DNA from: Oryzias latipes
Taxonomy: Eukaryota; Chordata; Actinopteri; Beloniformes; Adrianichthyidae
NCBI RefSeq assembly: GCF_002234675.1
Contig: NC_019871.2
Span: 25,437,594 to 25,501,593, forward strand
Direction: 5' to 3'
DNA length: 64,000 bases
Shown here piece after piece: positions 1 to 13,015 of this stretch; within the stretch, counting starts at the first letter, position 1; the number at the start of each line of letters is the position of its first letter. A model generated the notes under the pieces. The model searched no databases. It worked only from the letters and a program-made list of their open reading frames with translations, and was not told the origin of the DNA. The position numbers and the translations under genes were made by a program.

Positions 1-2870
1 CATATTGATATAATACATTATAATCATATTATATGAGCTACTGTTTACACTGTAGTAAACTACAGATGTATTGTGTACACACATTTAATATTTTTTAGCA
101 AGTACTTTATTTGTAAAAACTGTAATCCTAGAAAGGTTTTACTGCACCATACTTTTTACATGAAAAACCCACTTAGCTACTTATCCTGATACTTTTCTTT
201 TTGTTCATAGGATCATTTGTACTGTTTATTCTAATGATCCACAATGTCCTTACAGGTAAATAACTCCATTAAAGGATCATTATTGGCCAATAGAAAGATT
301 TAGAAAGATTCTTGCAAATTTGAATAAGCTTTGATCTGACAGCCACATAAAAGGTAGAATCTCTGAGACAAAACTGGTTCTATAACATTTGGAATAGAGC
401 AAAGGAACAATGCTAGTTAAACATAGAAATATACTATTAATCTGATAAAAGATGATTTTTTTTCATCCCCAAAAAATGACAATAAAGGCTTAAATGTGGA
501 AATAGTAATAGCCAAATTGTTTGCATATTGAATTTCGACAAAAAATCCCATATCTGTGTTCTTTTTCCCCTTTATAAAATCCTTGCTGTTGCCTCAAGAT
601 TGCAATGAAAAAGTCTGTTTTATTAAGTTGTATTATGTTTATACTCTAGAAATGCAAGCATTTTAAAATCTATTGTTTGCCTGACTATTTAGTTATTTAT
701 CAGCGCTGTTAACTTAATATTGAGGAGCCTGTCGGTGTTTGAGCGTCAGTCGGACCTCTAGCCGGACATGCGCGTGTTGCGTTACAATCTATTCAGACGT
801 CGGATTTTCTGAAATCCCAATGAAACTAAACAACCCATTAAGTTAAAGTTAGAATTCTAAAATTCATGAAACCCGATTCAAGTTATAATGGTGTCATTGC
901 CACTCACTTCGGGATAGATTAACAGTTACACCCCCTCATTTAGGAGCTCTGAGCATCCGACTCCCAATCTAAAAATGTTTTGACCGTCTTGTACCTGAAG
1001 ACTCCCGCAATGTTTATAGAAAGCACGCGGGGTTTAAATGTTAGCAAAAACTTCGTTGAGGAGGGGAGGGGTCTACTTAAATACTCATGGGGGGCTGTCC
1101 GTCCGTCTGTCTGTAGTAATGTGGTCCACTCTGCTGTGACGCGTCGGCTTCCAAAAATAGGACCGCGCTCTGAACTAAAATTAAGAAAAGAGCAGAGGAA
1201 GCAGACACGGACCGCGTTCTAACTGAAGCATGATGGGAAAAAAAAACACTCCAGACACACAAAGGCATCTGTTTTCCTTTACCACTTCAGACCAGTAATG
1301 GCAAAGCTGCCAACAGATGACTTAAGCTAACTTAAGCAGATTTTCCCGAACCCCCCTGTTATTTCTCTAAAAAAGTAAAAATGTCTACAGCTCAAACATA
1401 GATCATGAGGTCACGCGGAGTGGTAAAAGTTTGGAACTGCGTGTGAGAATTGCTCCGGGGATATTTGATGCAGACGCACTCACCTTTGAGTCCCAGCGCA
1501 GCGGCTTCTGTCCAAAGCGACGGCGGGCGGACGGAGCGGCGTGAGCCTCGGCAGCAACTGAGCTCCTCCTCGCGTCTGTCAGCCACTCAACAGCTGCAAG
1601 CCATAAATCCTACGCTCCTGAATGTAGCACCACCAACGTCCACCAGAGGGCGCACAAAGCACCATCTAAACGCCTTCAAGATGAAAATCAGATGTAAGGG
1701 GATTGAAGCAGTTTGACACTTTATTTTGTTAATTTCAACGCATCTGTATTCATTTAAAAACAATTACATAAAATATTAATGTTTTAATTTATCTAGGTGG
1801 GTAATGATCATTTTTAGCCAATTAAAATAGTATCTTTTTTTGGATTTGCTTGATGTTATAGAATGCTTTTCCTTAAAAATGGCTGCTTTTTGCTGTCAGT
1901 TGGATTTCTGAGTTTATAATTGCTCTGATTTGCAGTTTATCAAAAGCCAGTTTCCTCTGAAAGTCTTAGTATTTTTTGGCTGAACTTTTTCTTTTTGAAA
2001 AACCTAACCTCTGCTAACTTAAATTTTTTTTTTGTGGCATTGCAGATCAAAGAAATAAAAGCCTTTAGTGAGGATGTCAGAAAGAGTGGCATCTACCAGG
2101 AGGGAAAGCACTTACGGAGACCAGGAGGTGAAGACCAAGGCTGAATGTAGTTTAGGGGAGCAGGTGGATGAAGCATCCGTCAGCGGCGTTGAACCCTCGG
2201 GTTGTTTTCTTTTGTTGCTGGCGCTCAGCGGCGTGACAAAGGAGCAGCCAGAGGCATTCATCCTAGAACTCCTACGTTCTGTGGCCCGCAGCAAAACCTG
2301 TCAGGAGAGGGCTTTTCATTTCAAGCCTCTCCTCTGACCTTCCACCATCAACAGCTTTTAACAGGAAAAACAACCAATCTAATTACCGATGATCCACCTG
2401 ACCATGAAAGCAACATGAGCTGTCAGGATGTCAAATTTACGTCAGGGCAGCCAAAAAACAGAAAATAATTTGCTTTAAATGAACCGTAAATACAGGCAGC
2501 CCTTTTTCATTTACTGCATTTGTTTCTGACAAGCATGTCATTATAGATCTCACCCTTATTAAACTGATTAATTGCAGTAACATTAAACCGGATTTCTTCA
2601 CTATAAACACCAATAAAGAATGATTTTCAACATTTAGATTCATTTTTCTGTAACTCACAGAATTGTCAGAAAACAGAAATCCCAGCAGAAAGTCATTAAT
2701 ACCATTACTGTACTTATAAGGCTTTTAAACGTCAACTAAATCAAAAATTGGCATGAATTGCCATTAGATTTATTGCTGCTCTTTTACACTTTTTGAAGAT
2801 TTCTACTTTGAATCACCATCTAGAAGTCAATAAGAATTCATGTTTGTAACCAAACACACAGGATCCTCAA
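1..2870. other. Intergenic DNA, no gene recognised
   Basis: AT-rich sequence with only short open frames that show no family resemblance and no consistent splice structure. A more GC-rich patch at about 1,060-1,660 looks promoter-like in composition and could be an upstream exon or promoter of a gene outside the window, but I see no coding support for it. The block 2,040-2,470 has open frames on both strands without recognisable protein content. Confidence 0.6.
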
Positions 2871-2887
2871 ACAACTGTTTTTAGATT

Positions 2888-2893
2888 TTTATT
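2888..2893 (-). other. rps25: rps25 poly(A) signal
   Basis: AATAAA on the minus strand, about 130 bp downstream of the rps25 stop codon. It is the first canonical hexamer after the stop, so it is the likely 3' end signal. Confidence 0.6.
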
Positions 2894-3019
2894 ACACCTT
2901 TCATTACAAACAGGTCACAGGAAAGAAACAGGAGACCCTGCAAAAGAAAAATACAATCAGTGATTAGAGAGCAGACCTAGAAGGCACAGAAATGCAAGCT
3001 GCAACTTTGCAGTACCCGA

Positions 3020-4919
<1,900 letters not shown>

Positions 4920-4940
4920 GTTTCCTCGTCAAGATGTCGG

Positions 4941-4952
4941 ATCGAAAGGAAG
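4941..4952 (-). promoter_or_regulatory. rps25: Putative 5'-TOP transcription start of rps25
   Basis: Read on the minus strand, the sequence just upstream of the ATG-only exon is CTTCCTTTCGAT, a C followed by a pyrimidine run. This is the form of the 5' terminal oligopyrimidine tract that puts ribosomal protein mRNAs under mTOR/LARP1 control. It would give a 5' UTR of about 30 nt, typical for such genes. Start site inferred only. Confidence 0.5.
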
Positions 4953-5176
4953 TTGAGCCCTTGCAACAGTCCTTTGGACAACCTGTTTCTGCGGAAATGA
5001 CATTAGGAATTCTGGGACATTGAGTTCGTCGACGAACCTTTAAAAATCCTCATACGATTTATATTTATATTTTTACTCACAACGAAAACATTCAAACAGA
5101 AAAAGAATATGGTTTAAATAAATGTATTTAAAAAAAAAACAACGACAACAAAAAACAACCATGTTCGGATGTTGAT

Positions 5177-5186
5177 GTCACGTGAC
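5177..5186. promoter_or_regulatory. CLEAR/E-box palindrome GTCACGTGAC
   Basis: A perfect 10-bp palindrome with a CACGTG core, 40 bp upstream of the trappc4 ATG and about 225 bp from the inferred rps25 start. It equals the consensus CLEAR element bound by TFEB/TFE3/MITF and also fits USF and MYC/MAX sites. Function is inferred from sequence only. Confidence 0.55.
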
Positions 5187-5225
5187 ACATTTAGTCAGCT
5201 GTAAACTGAGGCGGACGTCGTAAAG

Positions 5226-8004
5226 ATGGCGATTTTCAGTGTTTACGTAGTGAATAAAGCTGGAGGTTTAATTTACCAATATGACAACTACGTCCCACGG
5301 AGTGAAGTGGAGAAGACCTTTAGCTATCCGTTAGATTTGGTCCTCAAGCACCACGACGAAAAGGTCATCGTATCGTTTGGACAGCGGGACGGAATTAAAG
5401 GTACATTAATAATGAGTTAGCTTGTCGTCAGCTAGCCTCCTCACCAAAAGCGACACACATCTGAACTCTCTGAATGCGCAAAACAATCAAGTGCATTACA
5501 TAACTTTTAGCCTGTTAAACGTTTGATTGAAAACGGGTCTTTTACTGAGCTGTTTGAAACTGAAGTGGTGGTTTGGCGGCGCAGTGGGACATGCGCTCCT
5601 GTCCATCAATGGCGTGGATGTGATCGGGAAGAACACCGCGGACGGGAAGGACACCCTCGAGTACCTCAAAGACCCCGCGAATTATCCCGTCTCCATACGG
5701 TTTGGACGGGCTCGTCTGAGCTCCAACGAGAAGCTGATGTTGGCCTCCATGTTCCATTCGTGAGTGTTTCGGGTTCATTCAAATAATTGTAGAGAACAAA
5801 CAACCGATTTAGGATGTCCTAACCTAAGATAATTGTTAGAAACCATGGTTCCTGCTTCTGATAGCGTCATGATTTGTCCTTCTTTCTTCCCGTAGGTTGT
5901 TTGCTATAGGTTCACAGTTGTCCCCTGAAGTTGGCAGCTCAGGGATTGAGATGCTGGAGACAGACGTCTTCAAACTCCACTGCTTCCAGACCCTCACAGG
6001 TCAGACTGATGTTTTGGTTATAACCCATCCATCCAACCATCCATCCATCCATTTTCTTAACCTGCTGTCTCCAGAGGCCATCCTGGTTAGTTTGACGCCC
6101 TGGGCGAAACACTGAACATGCATCCGTTTGTGTTTTCTTTTTAAAGGCTGGTTGATTTTGGTGAAAAATTGTCACATTTATTTTGTTGTTTTTTATTTTT
6201 TTCATGAACTGAATACAACCCTGACATGACCTATGAATGATATCATCCCGGTCATTTCCGTTGGCTTCATGCATGAACATTAATGGAAACTAAAGGACAT
6301 ATTCTTCTGTTTTTTTGTGCTTAAGTGTCACATAAAACTAAACAAAAAATGACAAACGATTGTGTTAATGGAATCTGAAGCATTGACTGTATTTGAGAAC
6401 AGCAGAGAAGCTTATATGAAATCCACCAATAAGCTCCTTAACAAGACTAGTCTAATGAAGTGCAAACCTTCATGAGCCAAATGTTGCTCCAAACTTTACT
6501 GCAACAGTAAATTTGGTGGTATTTGCCATCTACCGAGTGTTCATTTGGGACATCGCCTGTATTCCTTTTTTTCTTGGAGTGTTTTTCCTCCTCCTCTTTC
6601 TAAAATGGACGCTGATGTTTCCTTTGATCTTTTGTCCATTTTCCACAACCTTGAAAAAACGTTTCCGTCTGTCAAACACCCAGAGTTAAGATGAGTGAGA
6701 TGATGGAAACAAATACACTTTTATTTTTTTTTCACTTTTCAAAAAATCCAGTAAAACCAATGAATTATATTAATGAAAACTATGTCTTGTTAAGAAGCCG
6801 TTGTTAGTTAGTTGTGGAGTCTGGGATCATAAGCGGTGAGTTTAAGCCCCTCCCCTCGCCTTTCCGTCATCTTTTTTTATTTTAAGCTGCCTCCCTTTCT
6901 TTGCCTCGCCAGAGCCCGTCCCTGCTGCTGCTGTTGGGCCGAGGCACGGGTCAGCCTACACAGGCCGCCAGCCTGTCGCTGTCACTGCCTGCTTGTAACC
7001 TTCACTAGTAAAGCGTAGGATACGATCCGGTGGACCTGAAGAGCAAATCACTCAACGCGAAAAGATGAGGCAGAGAAAAACAAAAATCACAACCCAAAGA
7101 AAAAGCAAAACAAATGACGAAAGTAGAACCGTTACGTTTTAAAAATCAAAACAACTTTCTATAAATAAAAGGATTGTTTTGGAAAAAACAAAAGGAATTT
7201 CCAGAAATCAAGGCGATTTGTTAAAAAATTTGAGTTTGGAAGAAGAGGGGAAGGCAGAAGGTTGGAAAAGAGTACGGTTTTTAGTTCGTTCCATTTTTTT
7301 ATTACTTTAAAAATGACTTCTGATTTTTTAAATTGACGTTGTGATCTTTAATATGTTAAATGGAATGATTTGGACATCAGGGCCACCGTAGTGAGAGCAG
7401 TTTGTTATTTCACAGCTAATCGGTTCCTTTGGTTTGGAAAAGTAAACTGGAGAGAACAGATGACAAACTCCACGGGTCACATGTTTGGAGCTTTTTATTG
7501 TCCCTTCTAGTTTAGTGTTTTCCATTTAGCTCTGCTAGGAATGATGTGTGTTATCTCCATAGAAACTCACAGGCCCATTTATATGAACACAAAATGACCA
7601 TATAAATGGGTTTTTAACTCTATGGCACATGAGTGTTTTGGCATTATTCTACTGAAAAGGTTGTCTTTGTATAATGAATGTGATTTCTGATTGGTGCTGA
7701 TCTTTGTTCCCGTAGGAATAAAGTTCATCGTTTTGGCTGATCCTCGTCAGTCGGGCATCGATGCTCTACTGAAGAAGATTTACGAGATCTACTCAGATTT
7801 TGCTCTGAAGAACCCGTTCTACTCCCTGGAAATGCCAATCAGGTAACCGACAGCGCGAGGAGTGTCCGTGTTTCCCGCTCTCCGCTCAGCCTCCCCTCCT
7901 CCACCGCTGCCGTTTCTGTTCGCAGGTGTGAACTCTTCGATCAGAACCTGAAAAGTGCTCTGGAGGTCGCAGAGAAAGCTGGGAACTTTGGAGCCGGTTC
8001 CTAG
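5226..8004 (+). CDS. trappc4: Trafficking protein particle complex subunit 4 (synbindin), 5 exons
   Basis: Longin/PDZ-like-containing subunit of the TRAPP tethering complexes that act as the exchange factor for Rab1 in ER-Golgi traffic (family knowledge). Exons: 5226-5400, 5585-5759, 5896-5999, 7716-7842, 7926-8004. Summed length is 660 nt, 219 residues plus stop, the same as human. Visible landmarks: start [35 protein letters not shown] across exons 1-2, [20 protein letters not shown] across exons 2-3, then [11 protein letters not shown] and [20 protein letters not shown] across exons 4-5, ending AGNFGAGS. All junctions keep phase (1, 2, 1, 2). Intron 3 is 1.7 kb; the others are short. The start has GATGGCG context just after a CpG-rich promoter shared with rps25. 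Confidence 0.96.
6000..7715 (+). other. trappc4 intron 3
   Basis: 1.7-kb intron. It has a CCATCC-type simple run at about 6,027-6,052 that resembles the short tandem tail of a fish LINE/SINE. A GC-rich pyrimidine patch lies at 6,840-7,010. No coding exon or RNA gene recognised. Confidence 0.6.
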
Positions 8005-8120
8005 ACTCCATAAGAAGAGGAAGATCCCTGATGGGAGGGGAGAAAAGTGCATCTGCTTGTTCTTTTTTTCAGTTCATTTTGGTGATGTAAATACTTTGTT
8101 TTTTTGTAAATATTTGACAG

Positions 8121-8126
8121 ATTAAA
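8121..8126 (+). other. trappc4: trappc4 poly(A) signal
   Basis: ATTAAA about 117 bp after the stop codon, the variant polyadenylation hexamer. The slc37a4 stop on the other strand is only 275 bp further on, so the two 3' ends nearly meet. Confidence 0.5.
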
Positions 8127-8400
8127 GTCTAAACTGTGTGAAAATGTAGTTATCCATCGATCAGGTACTTGCATTAAATTATTATTATATTTAAAAAAAT
8201 AAAAAAAAGGTCACAACATAAAACCTAAATTTGCATTTATAATTATTTGCTACAACATTTATAAACATTTCTTCTGAGACGAGGAAAAAATCCTGCTTTT
8301 GTTGCGTTTGTGGCCCAGAATGTGCAGTCATTAAAAATACTGAAGTGTTTAAAAAGAGAAGAGGCGTTTTCCTCTGGATGCGGGCTGCAGTGAGGTGGCG

Positions 8401-11400
8401 TTAGTCGGCTTTCTTGGCCACGCGTCCCATCCTGGTCTGGATGTTGCGCAGCAGGAAGAATCCAACGCCGCTGATCAGACAGATGACCTCTGCCACCCAG
8501 AAGGCCGTTTCCCAGCCGTAGTGCTTGGCTATGGTGCTGAAGGGCAACCCAGAGAGGAAGCCACCAACTTCCAGGGGGAAAAAAAGAAACAAAAACGTTT
8601 TGCCAACACTTTTTTTTTTTTTATGTTGCTGGGGGGACTAAAAAGCGGTCGTACCGTTGGCCATCAGGGCAACGATGGCGTGTGATGTTCCAGTGAAGTT
8701 CGATGGGGCGCTCTCAATGGCTATGACTCCAAACAGCGCGACTGGACCGTAGGAGGAGAAGCCGAAAGCAGCACCCAGGCTCAGGATCCACACCTGAAGG
8801 TGCAAAGGAGGAGGAGGCACCTGTTTGGGAGCAATTTTGTGTGTGTGTGTGTGTGTGTGAACGCTGCAGCGAAGGGGGGCTCAGGGTTACCTTGGAGCTG
8901 TCGGGAGTAACGGTGACTCTGAACAGGTACATGGACACATACATGCCAGCCATCATGCAGATCAGGAGGAAGTGGCGAGGGTTTCCGTAGAGTCTCTGCC
9001 CTTGCTGTGCAGAAAAGACAGAAGAGAAAACTGTTTTCTACATTCATCAGTAACAAATGTGTGCATGAATGTAACGCAGCAGCAATTCTTTATTGGTATT
9101 TCAAATTTAAACAGAGGGTACAAGGATTCAAGTTTGACAAAGTGTACAAAACTGATTACATGTCCCCACACACCCTCCCCTCCCTCCCCTTACTGCACTA
9201 CTCTTTCAAACTACAAATATTTTGTAAAATATACATTTTCAAAAGAAAATAAAACTCAACTGCACATTTCCAAAATAAAGAGTCAATCGTTAAATATTCT
9301 AACAGCAGTGACATCTAAGTCCTTCATATAATTTATCTCATGGTCCGGGTAAATACTCGATTCTGATTGGCTGCTGGGTGTGCGTTAAAACCTGATGAGT
9401 TCCGGTCACCTAGCTTAAATGTTTTGTATCACTGCGCCGGCTTCTTTAAAACAACCTTTTGCTTCATCATTTGGACAAAAACAAGCAGTAAGAGATGAAC
9501 TTTCTCTCTGAACTGATGCTTTATACAACCAATCAGAAAGATCAGCATATATACATCGCCGAATATTGAGTGCAGTGGTGGTGCGGCGCCACATCACGTA
9601 ACAAATAGTCCGCTTTTTGTAAGAAAAGCGATCCAAATCGGGAAAAAAACACGAATTAAGGACTAAAAACTGGTTAATATGTATTGCTTTTGTAAAGTGA
9701 CCATGGTATAAGCGGGTTAATGGTCTTCGAAGTGTGCGTTATTACTTTTTAACGCACGCCGTGGAAGCCTCGCGTTGGACGGTTGCTTCCGCGAAGTGCG
9801 TTAAAAAGTAATAATGCACACTTCGAAGGCCATTAACCCTTTTCCAGGTGGTATAAAAATCTTGTGTACAACCTCTAGCAGAGAAGTGAATTTTCTCCAA
9901 AACCAAATAATGTAAGAGATCATTTATCCACATCTTTAACGTTGGAGGAAATTTGATCCTTCCATTTGAGAACAATAAGTCTCCTAGCAATCAAAGTCCC
10001 AAAGATAATTATGTTTGGTGCTTTGTGGTTGAGATTAAACACAAAATATTGCAGAAATTACAGTAGGTTTTATATAGGCCTTTGTTAAACAGCTGAAAAT
10101 ACTATATTGACGGCCAAAAGCAACTTAATTTTACACAGGACCAAAACGTATGTGAGGTAGTGGCCGTTGATTGTTTACATCGATAGCAATGGCTGCTTTT
10201 TAATTGAATCTATAGACACTTTGGATACATTTCCATTAAAATGAGCCACAAAAATCCCCATTTTTGGAAAAACTCTTACCTGCAAACCCGATCAGGTCTA
10301 ATAAATGGTAGACTTTTGCATCTCAAACTGACAAAATGATCACAATATGTATAAATATTGTAATAATAAACAATTCTCCTTTTCTCTCAACTAGTGAACT
10401 GATCTGGTGATATTTGTATAAGAAAAAATTATTTTTTAAAACAAATTTCACATATTTTTAGGGACATTTATGGGTCAAAGTAATTGTTAAAGTTCCTCTC
10501 AAAGCGGTCCTAGTGGTTGTGTGGTCCTCTGTGTTTTTACATGTGTTTTTAACTTATTTTTATTCCTTTTATTATTGTATTCTGCTTGTTTTTACTTTGT
10601 TTAATAATTTTATATAATTCTAGTCACTGTACGGCACTTTGGAAACTGTTTGGACATGTGCTATATAAATAAAGTGGATTGGATTGGTATTTTAAACCAC
10701 GATTATGCTGTTTTCAGTCAACATATACATATATTTAAAAAAGTCATAGTTTCTGCAGAACAGCAGTAGTTCATTAGAAATTCAACTCTGAGTTGTAGGC
10801 GTAACCATTGGCGCGGAGCAAGCCCGCCCCCCGTTTCCATCACTCATTTGTTTACATGCGCTCCTGCTAGCTTACAGCCCGTCACACCATCCAACCTAAC
10901 ATTAGCGGTGGAACAAAAATGGCGAGCAGTATTGCAGCCGTCCAGCCGTTCAGTTCTGATCCAGAGTTCAGCTCAGACGAGGAAAACAAAGGCGTACACG
11001 GAGCTATTTTCCTACAGGTGGAGGCATCAGAATGGAGCAGAGCAGGGAAGTTGTGGCCCGCTAGGAGTATTTCCACACTCTTTTTCAAAGGTCATTTGTT
11101 CTTCTGCTCCTCACATCGAATTAGATAAAGAAATATTCAAAAGTGATACTTTAATCTGAATTATCTTTATTCTCCATCAGCAGAGAAATGCTACAAGAAC
11201 ATGTTAAATACGGCGTTTTCGTCAGAGGGGGTCTTTAAGGTAGTGCTGGAGTTTCAAAAGGAGAAAAATAAAAAAAAATCCAACCTACTTTGGCGACTGC
11301 TTTGTCCGAGAAATAACCGGCTGCCAGGCTGCCCACCAGGCCTCCGACCTCCAGGGCGCTCATGTAGGAGCTGCCTGTGAAGAAGAGCACAGACTCGACT

Positions 11401-13012
11401 GGAACCGTTGCCTCAGCCCCCCCCCAAGGAGTGCGCCTCCCTCCACGTCTCCTCCATACCCATGAGTGTGGACTGGCCCTTGTCCTGAATGAGAAAGAGC
11501 TGGCCCCAGTCGGTGCAGGCCGTCTTCACCCCGAATACCACCAGGTAAGACGTGGAGAGCACCCAGAGGTACGGCGACAGCAGGAACTCGGACAGGGTGC
11601 TTCCATCGCTGGAGGAGCCTGAAAGGAGAATATTTTCAACTTCCTCATGATGGAGGTGTGAGGTTTGAGGGGTTTGAACCTCTTATCGTGTTGCTCTTCT
11701 TTTTTTTTTCATTCCAGACAGAATCCCATGTGAGGGGTATTACGGATGCAGAGTCCACCCGACCTCTGACCTTTCAGCTCCACAGGGGCCATGGTAACAC
11801 ACCCCTCAAGAGGCCGTTCTCACCTCCTTTGCTCTTCTCGGCCGCTGCCTCGATGTTCGGCAGCCCGACGTCCTTTGGCTCGTTCTTGATCACCAGCAGA
11901 CACACAACGGAGAGGGCCACGCAGGTCATCCCCGACGCCCACATGATGGCCCTCCAGCTGTAGCTCTCTGCCAGCACCGTGGCGATGATCGGGCCCAAGC
12001 TGCCGGCCAGATTCATGCTGCAGGAGAGAACGGCCCACCACGTCCCGAACTGGGAGGGCTCGAACCACTGACGGCACAGCAGAGATGTCAGAAAACTGTA
12101 CATGATGCACACAGCTGTGCACAACCGTCACTCAACTCCAGTGCAGTTTTGGAACAGTTGCCTACTTTTCACAAGAAAATGCAGCTATTTTTCTGTGAAC
12201 CGTTTGTTTTTAAAGGTTAAAATACAAGTTAGTGTTTGTTACTTTGAAAAAATAATCATTTTAAGTGAATTTTAAACTCAAAACAGACATTTTAGGCACA
12301 TTATTGATTGTTATAAGGCAATGATTTTAAAAGATAATCTGTAAATTGAATATTTGAGTCTGCAGCATGCATTATGATAGGAGTGCAGATGGAACGCTCT
12401 AAGCTTATTGATTTCGTGCCTTTAACTTGTTCTCCCCAGTCCATCATGGTGGCTGTTTCTCTCCTCGACCCCGACCCCGTGCTCGGCCGTGACCCCGTAC
12501 CTTGCGCAGGATCCGCCCACAGGGAGGCCATCCCAAACCCTGGCCGAGGCCGTTGAAGAACCACAGGGCGGAGAAGACGGCCACCGTGGACGACCAAGAG
12601 AAGACCACGTTGATGCCTCCCACCACGAACAGACCAATGGAGAAGAGCCAGCGGGCGCTGATGCGGTCTGACAGCACGCCGCTGATGAACTTGCTGATAG
12701 CGTAGGCCAAAGACTGACTGCTGGTGATCAAGCCTAAGCATACAGAGGGGAGAGCACACAACGCAGAAGGTGGATGACAGCCAGTTTTTACCAAGCAAAA
12801 CAACTTTGACCTTTGAGAAATACATAGATTATATAGGTGAGAAGAAGAAAAAAAGATGTCATACCCAAATCATCCTTATCCAGCTTCACTTCTTGCATGA
12901 CAGAAGGCATCACAAAGGAGAAAGTCTTTCTGCTGAAGTAGTACAGCGTGTAGCCCACAAACATGGCAAGAAATATAGTGCTTCTGTAGTATCCATAGCT
13001 GGCTTTGGCCAT
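8401..13012 (-). CDS. slc37a4: Glucose-6-phosphate exchanger SLC37A4 (G6PT1), 8 coding exons
   Basis: Major-facilitator protein of the ER membrane that exchanges cytosolic glucose-6-phosphate for phosphate, feeding glucose-6-phosphatase; loss in humans causes glycogen storage disease Ib (family knowledge). Exons, minus strand: 12865-13012, 12501-12733, 11824-12067, 11460-11618, 11289-11374, 8891-9004, 8655-8793, 8401-8567. They sum to 429 codons plus stop, exactly the human length, with phase kept. Landmarks: [12 protein letters not shown] near residue 30, [15 protein letters not shown] (MFS loop 2-3 signature), [40 protein letters not shown], and [15 protein letters not shown]. It ends KKAD, a KKxx ER-retrieval signal matching KKAE in human. 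The chosen ATG has the strong context GCAGCCATGG; the same frame stays open upstream to an ATG at 13108 (32 extra residues), which family comparison argues against. Intron 5 is enlarged to 2.3 kb by repeats. Divergent neighbour: cfap45. Confidence 0.94.
9070..10030 (-). mobile_element. LINE (L1/Tx1-like) 3' remnant, interrupted
   Basis: On the minus strand, 9,840-10,030 translates (with one frameshift) to [15 protein letters not shown], then [21 protein letters not shown] and DFYTTWKRV. This matches the end of the ORF2 protein of the intact LINE at 38,698-42,534 (LARRLILLHWKNKQPP, LTVEKIRYSMKG, FFNVWQPV) in order and spacing, so it is the C-terminus of a related element. The block 9,070-9,330 reads like LINE 3' UTR. 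Between them lies unrelated DNA ending in a long hairpin, so the LINE seems to have been split by a later insertion. Degraded and surely inactive. Confidence 0.6.
9714..9839. repeat. Near-perfect inverted repeat (foldback hairpin)
   Basis: The 44-bp arm 9,714-9,757 is the reverse complement of 9,796-9,839 with two mismatches. Pairing continues imperfectly inward, leaving a loop of roughly 16 bp. It is probably one end, or the whole, of a foldback-type MITE inserted in the LINE remnant. Not a terminator in this eukaryotic setting. Confidence 0.8.
10730..11240 (+). mobile_element. MITE-like repeat, family A copy 1
   Basis: Member of a dispersed family recognised by shared blocks: gcagtagttcattag, a Cys-poor open frame starting at the ATG at 10,919, and a right terminus resembling GAGTGGGTCTTTAAG (here ggggtctttaagg, about 11,228-11,240). 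The frame encodes [20 protein letters not shown] followed by EE. Related copies lie near 20.7-21.1, 22.5-23.0, 25.9-26.1, 34.3-36.6, 54.4-54.9 and 58.2-58.7 kb. The left end is not defined. Confidence 0.55.
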
Positions 13013-13015
13013 GGC

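Larger units (their letters stand above)
9005..11288 (-). other. slc37a4 intron 5, repeat-filled
   Basis: 2.3-kb intron made almost wholly of repeats: a LINE 3' remnant split by a foldback element (9,070-10,030), the tail of another dispersed repeat near 10,635-10,686 (the tgctatataaataaa type common in fish), and a copy of the family with terminal repeats related to CTTAAAGACCCACTCC (about 10,730-11,240). No exon seen. Confidence 0.65.

Noticed and set aside
2068-2468. Overlapping open frames of about 90 codons
   Set aside because: No recognisable protein, no supporting splice sites, open on both strands; treated as chance.
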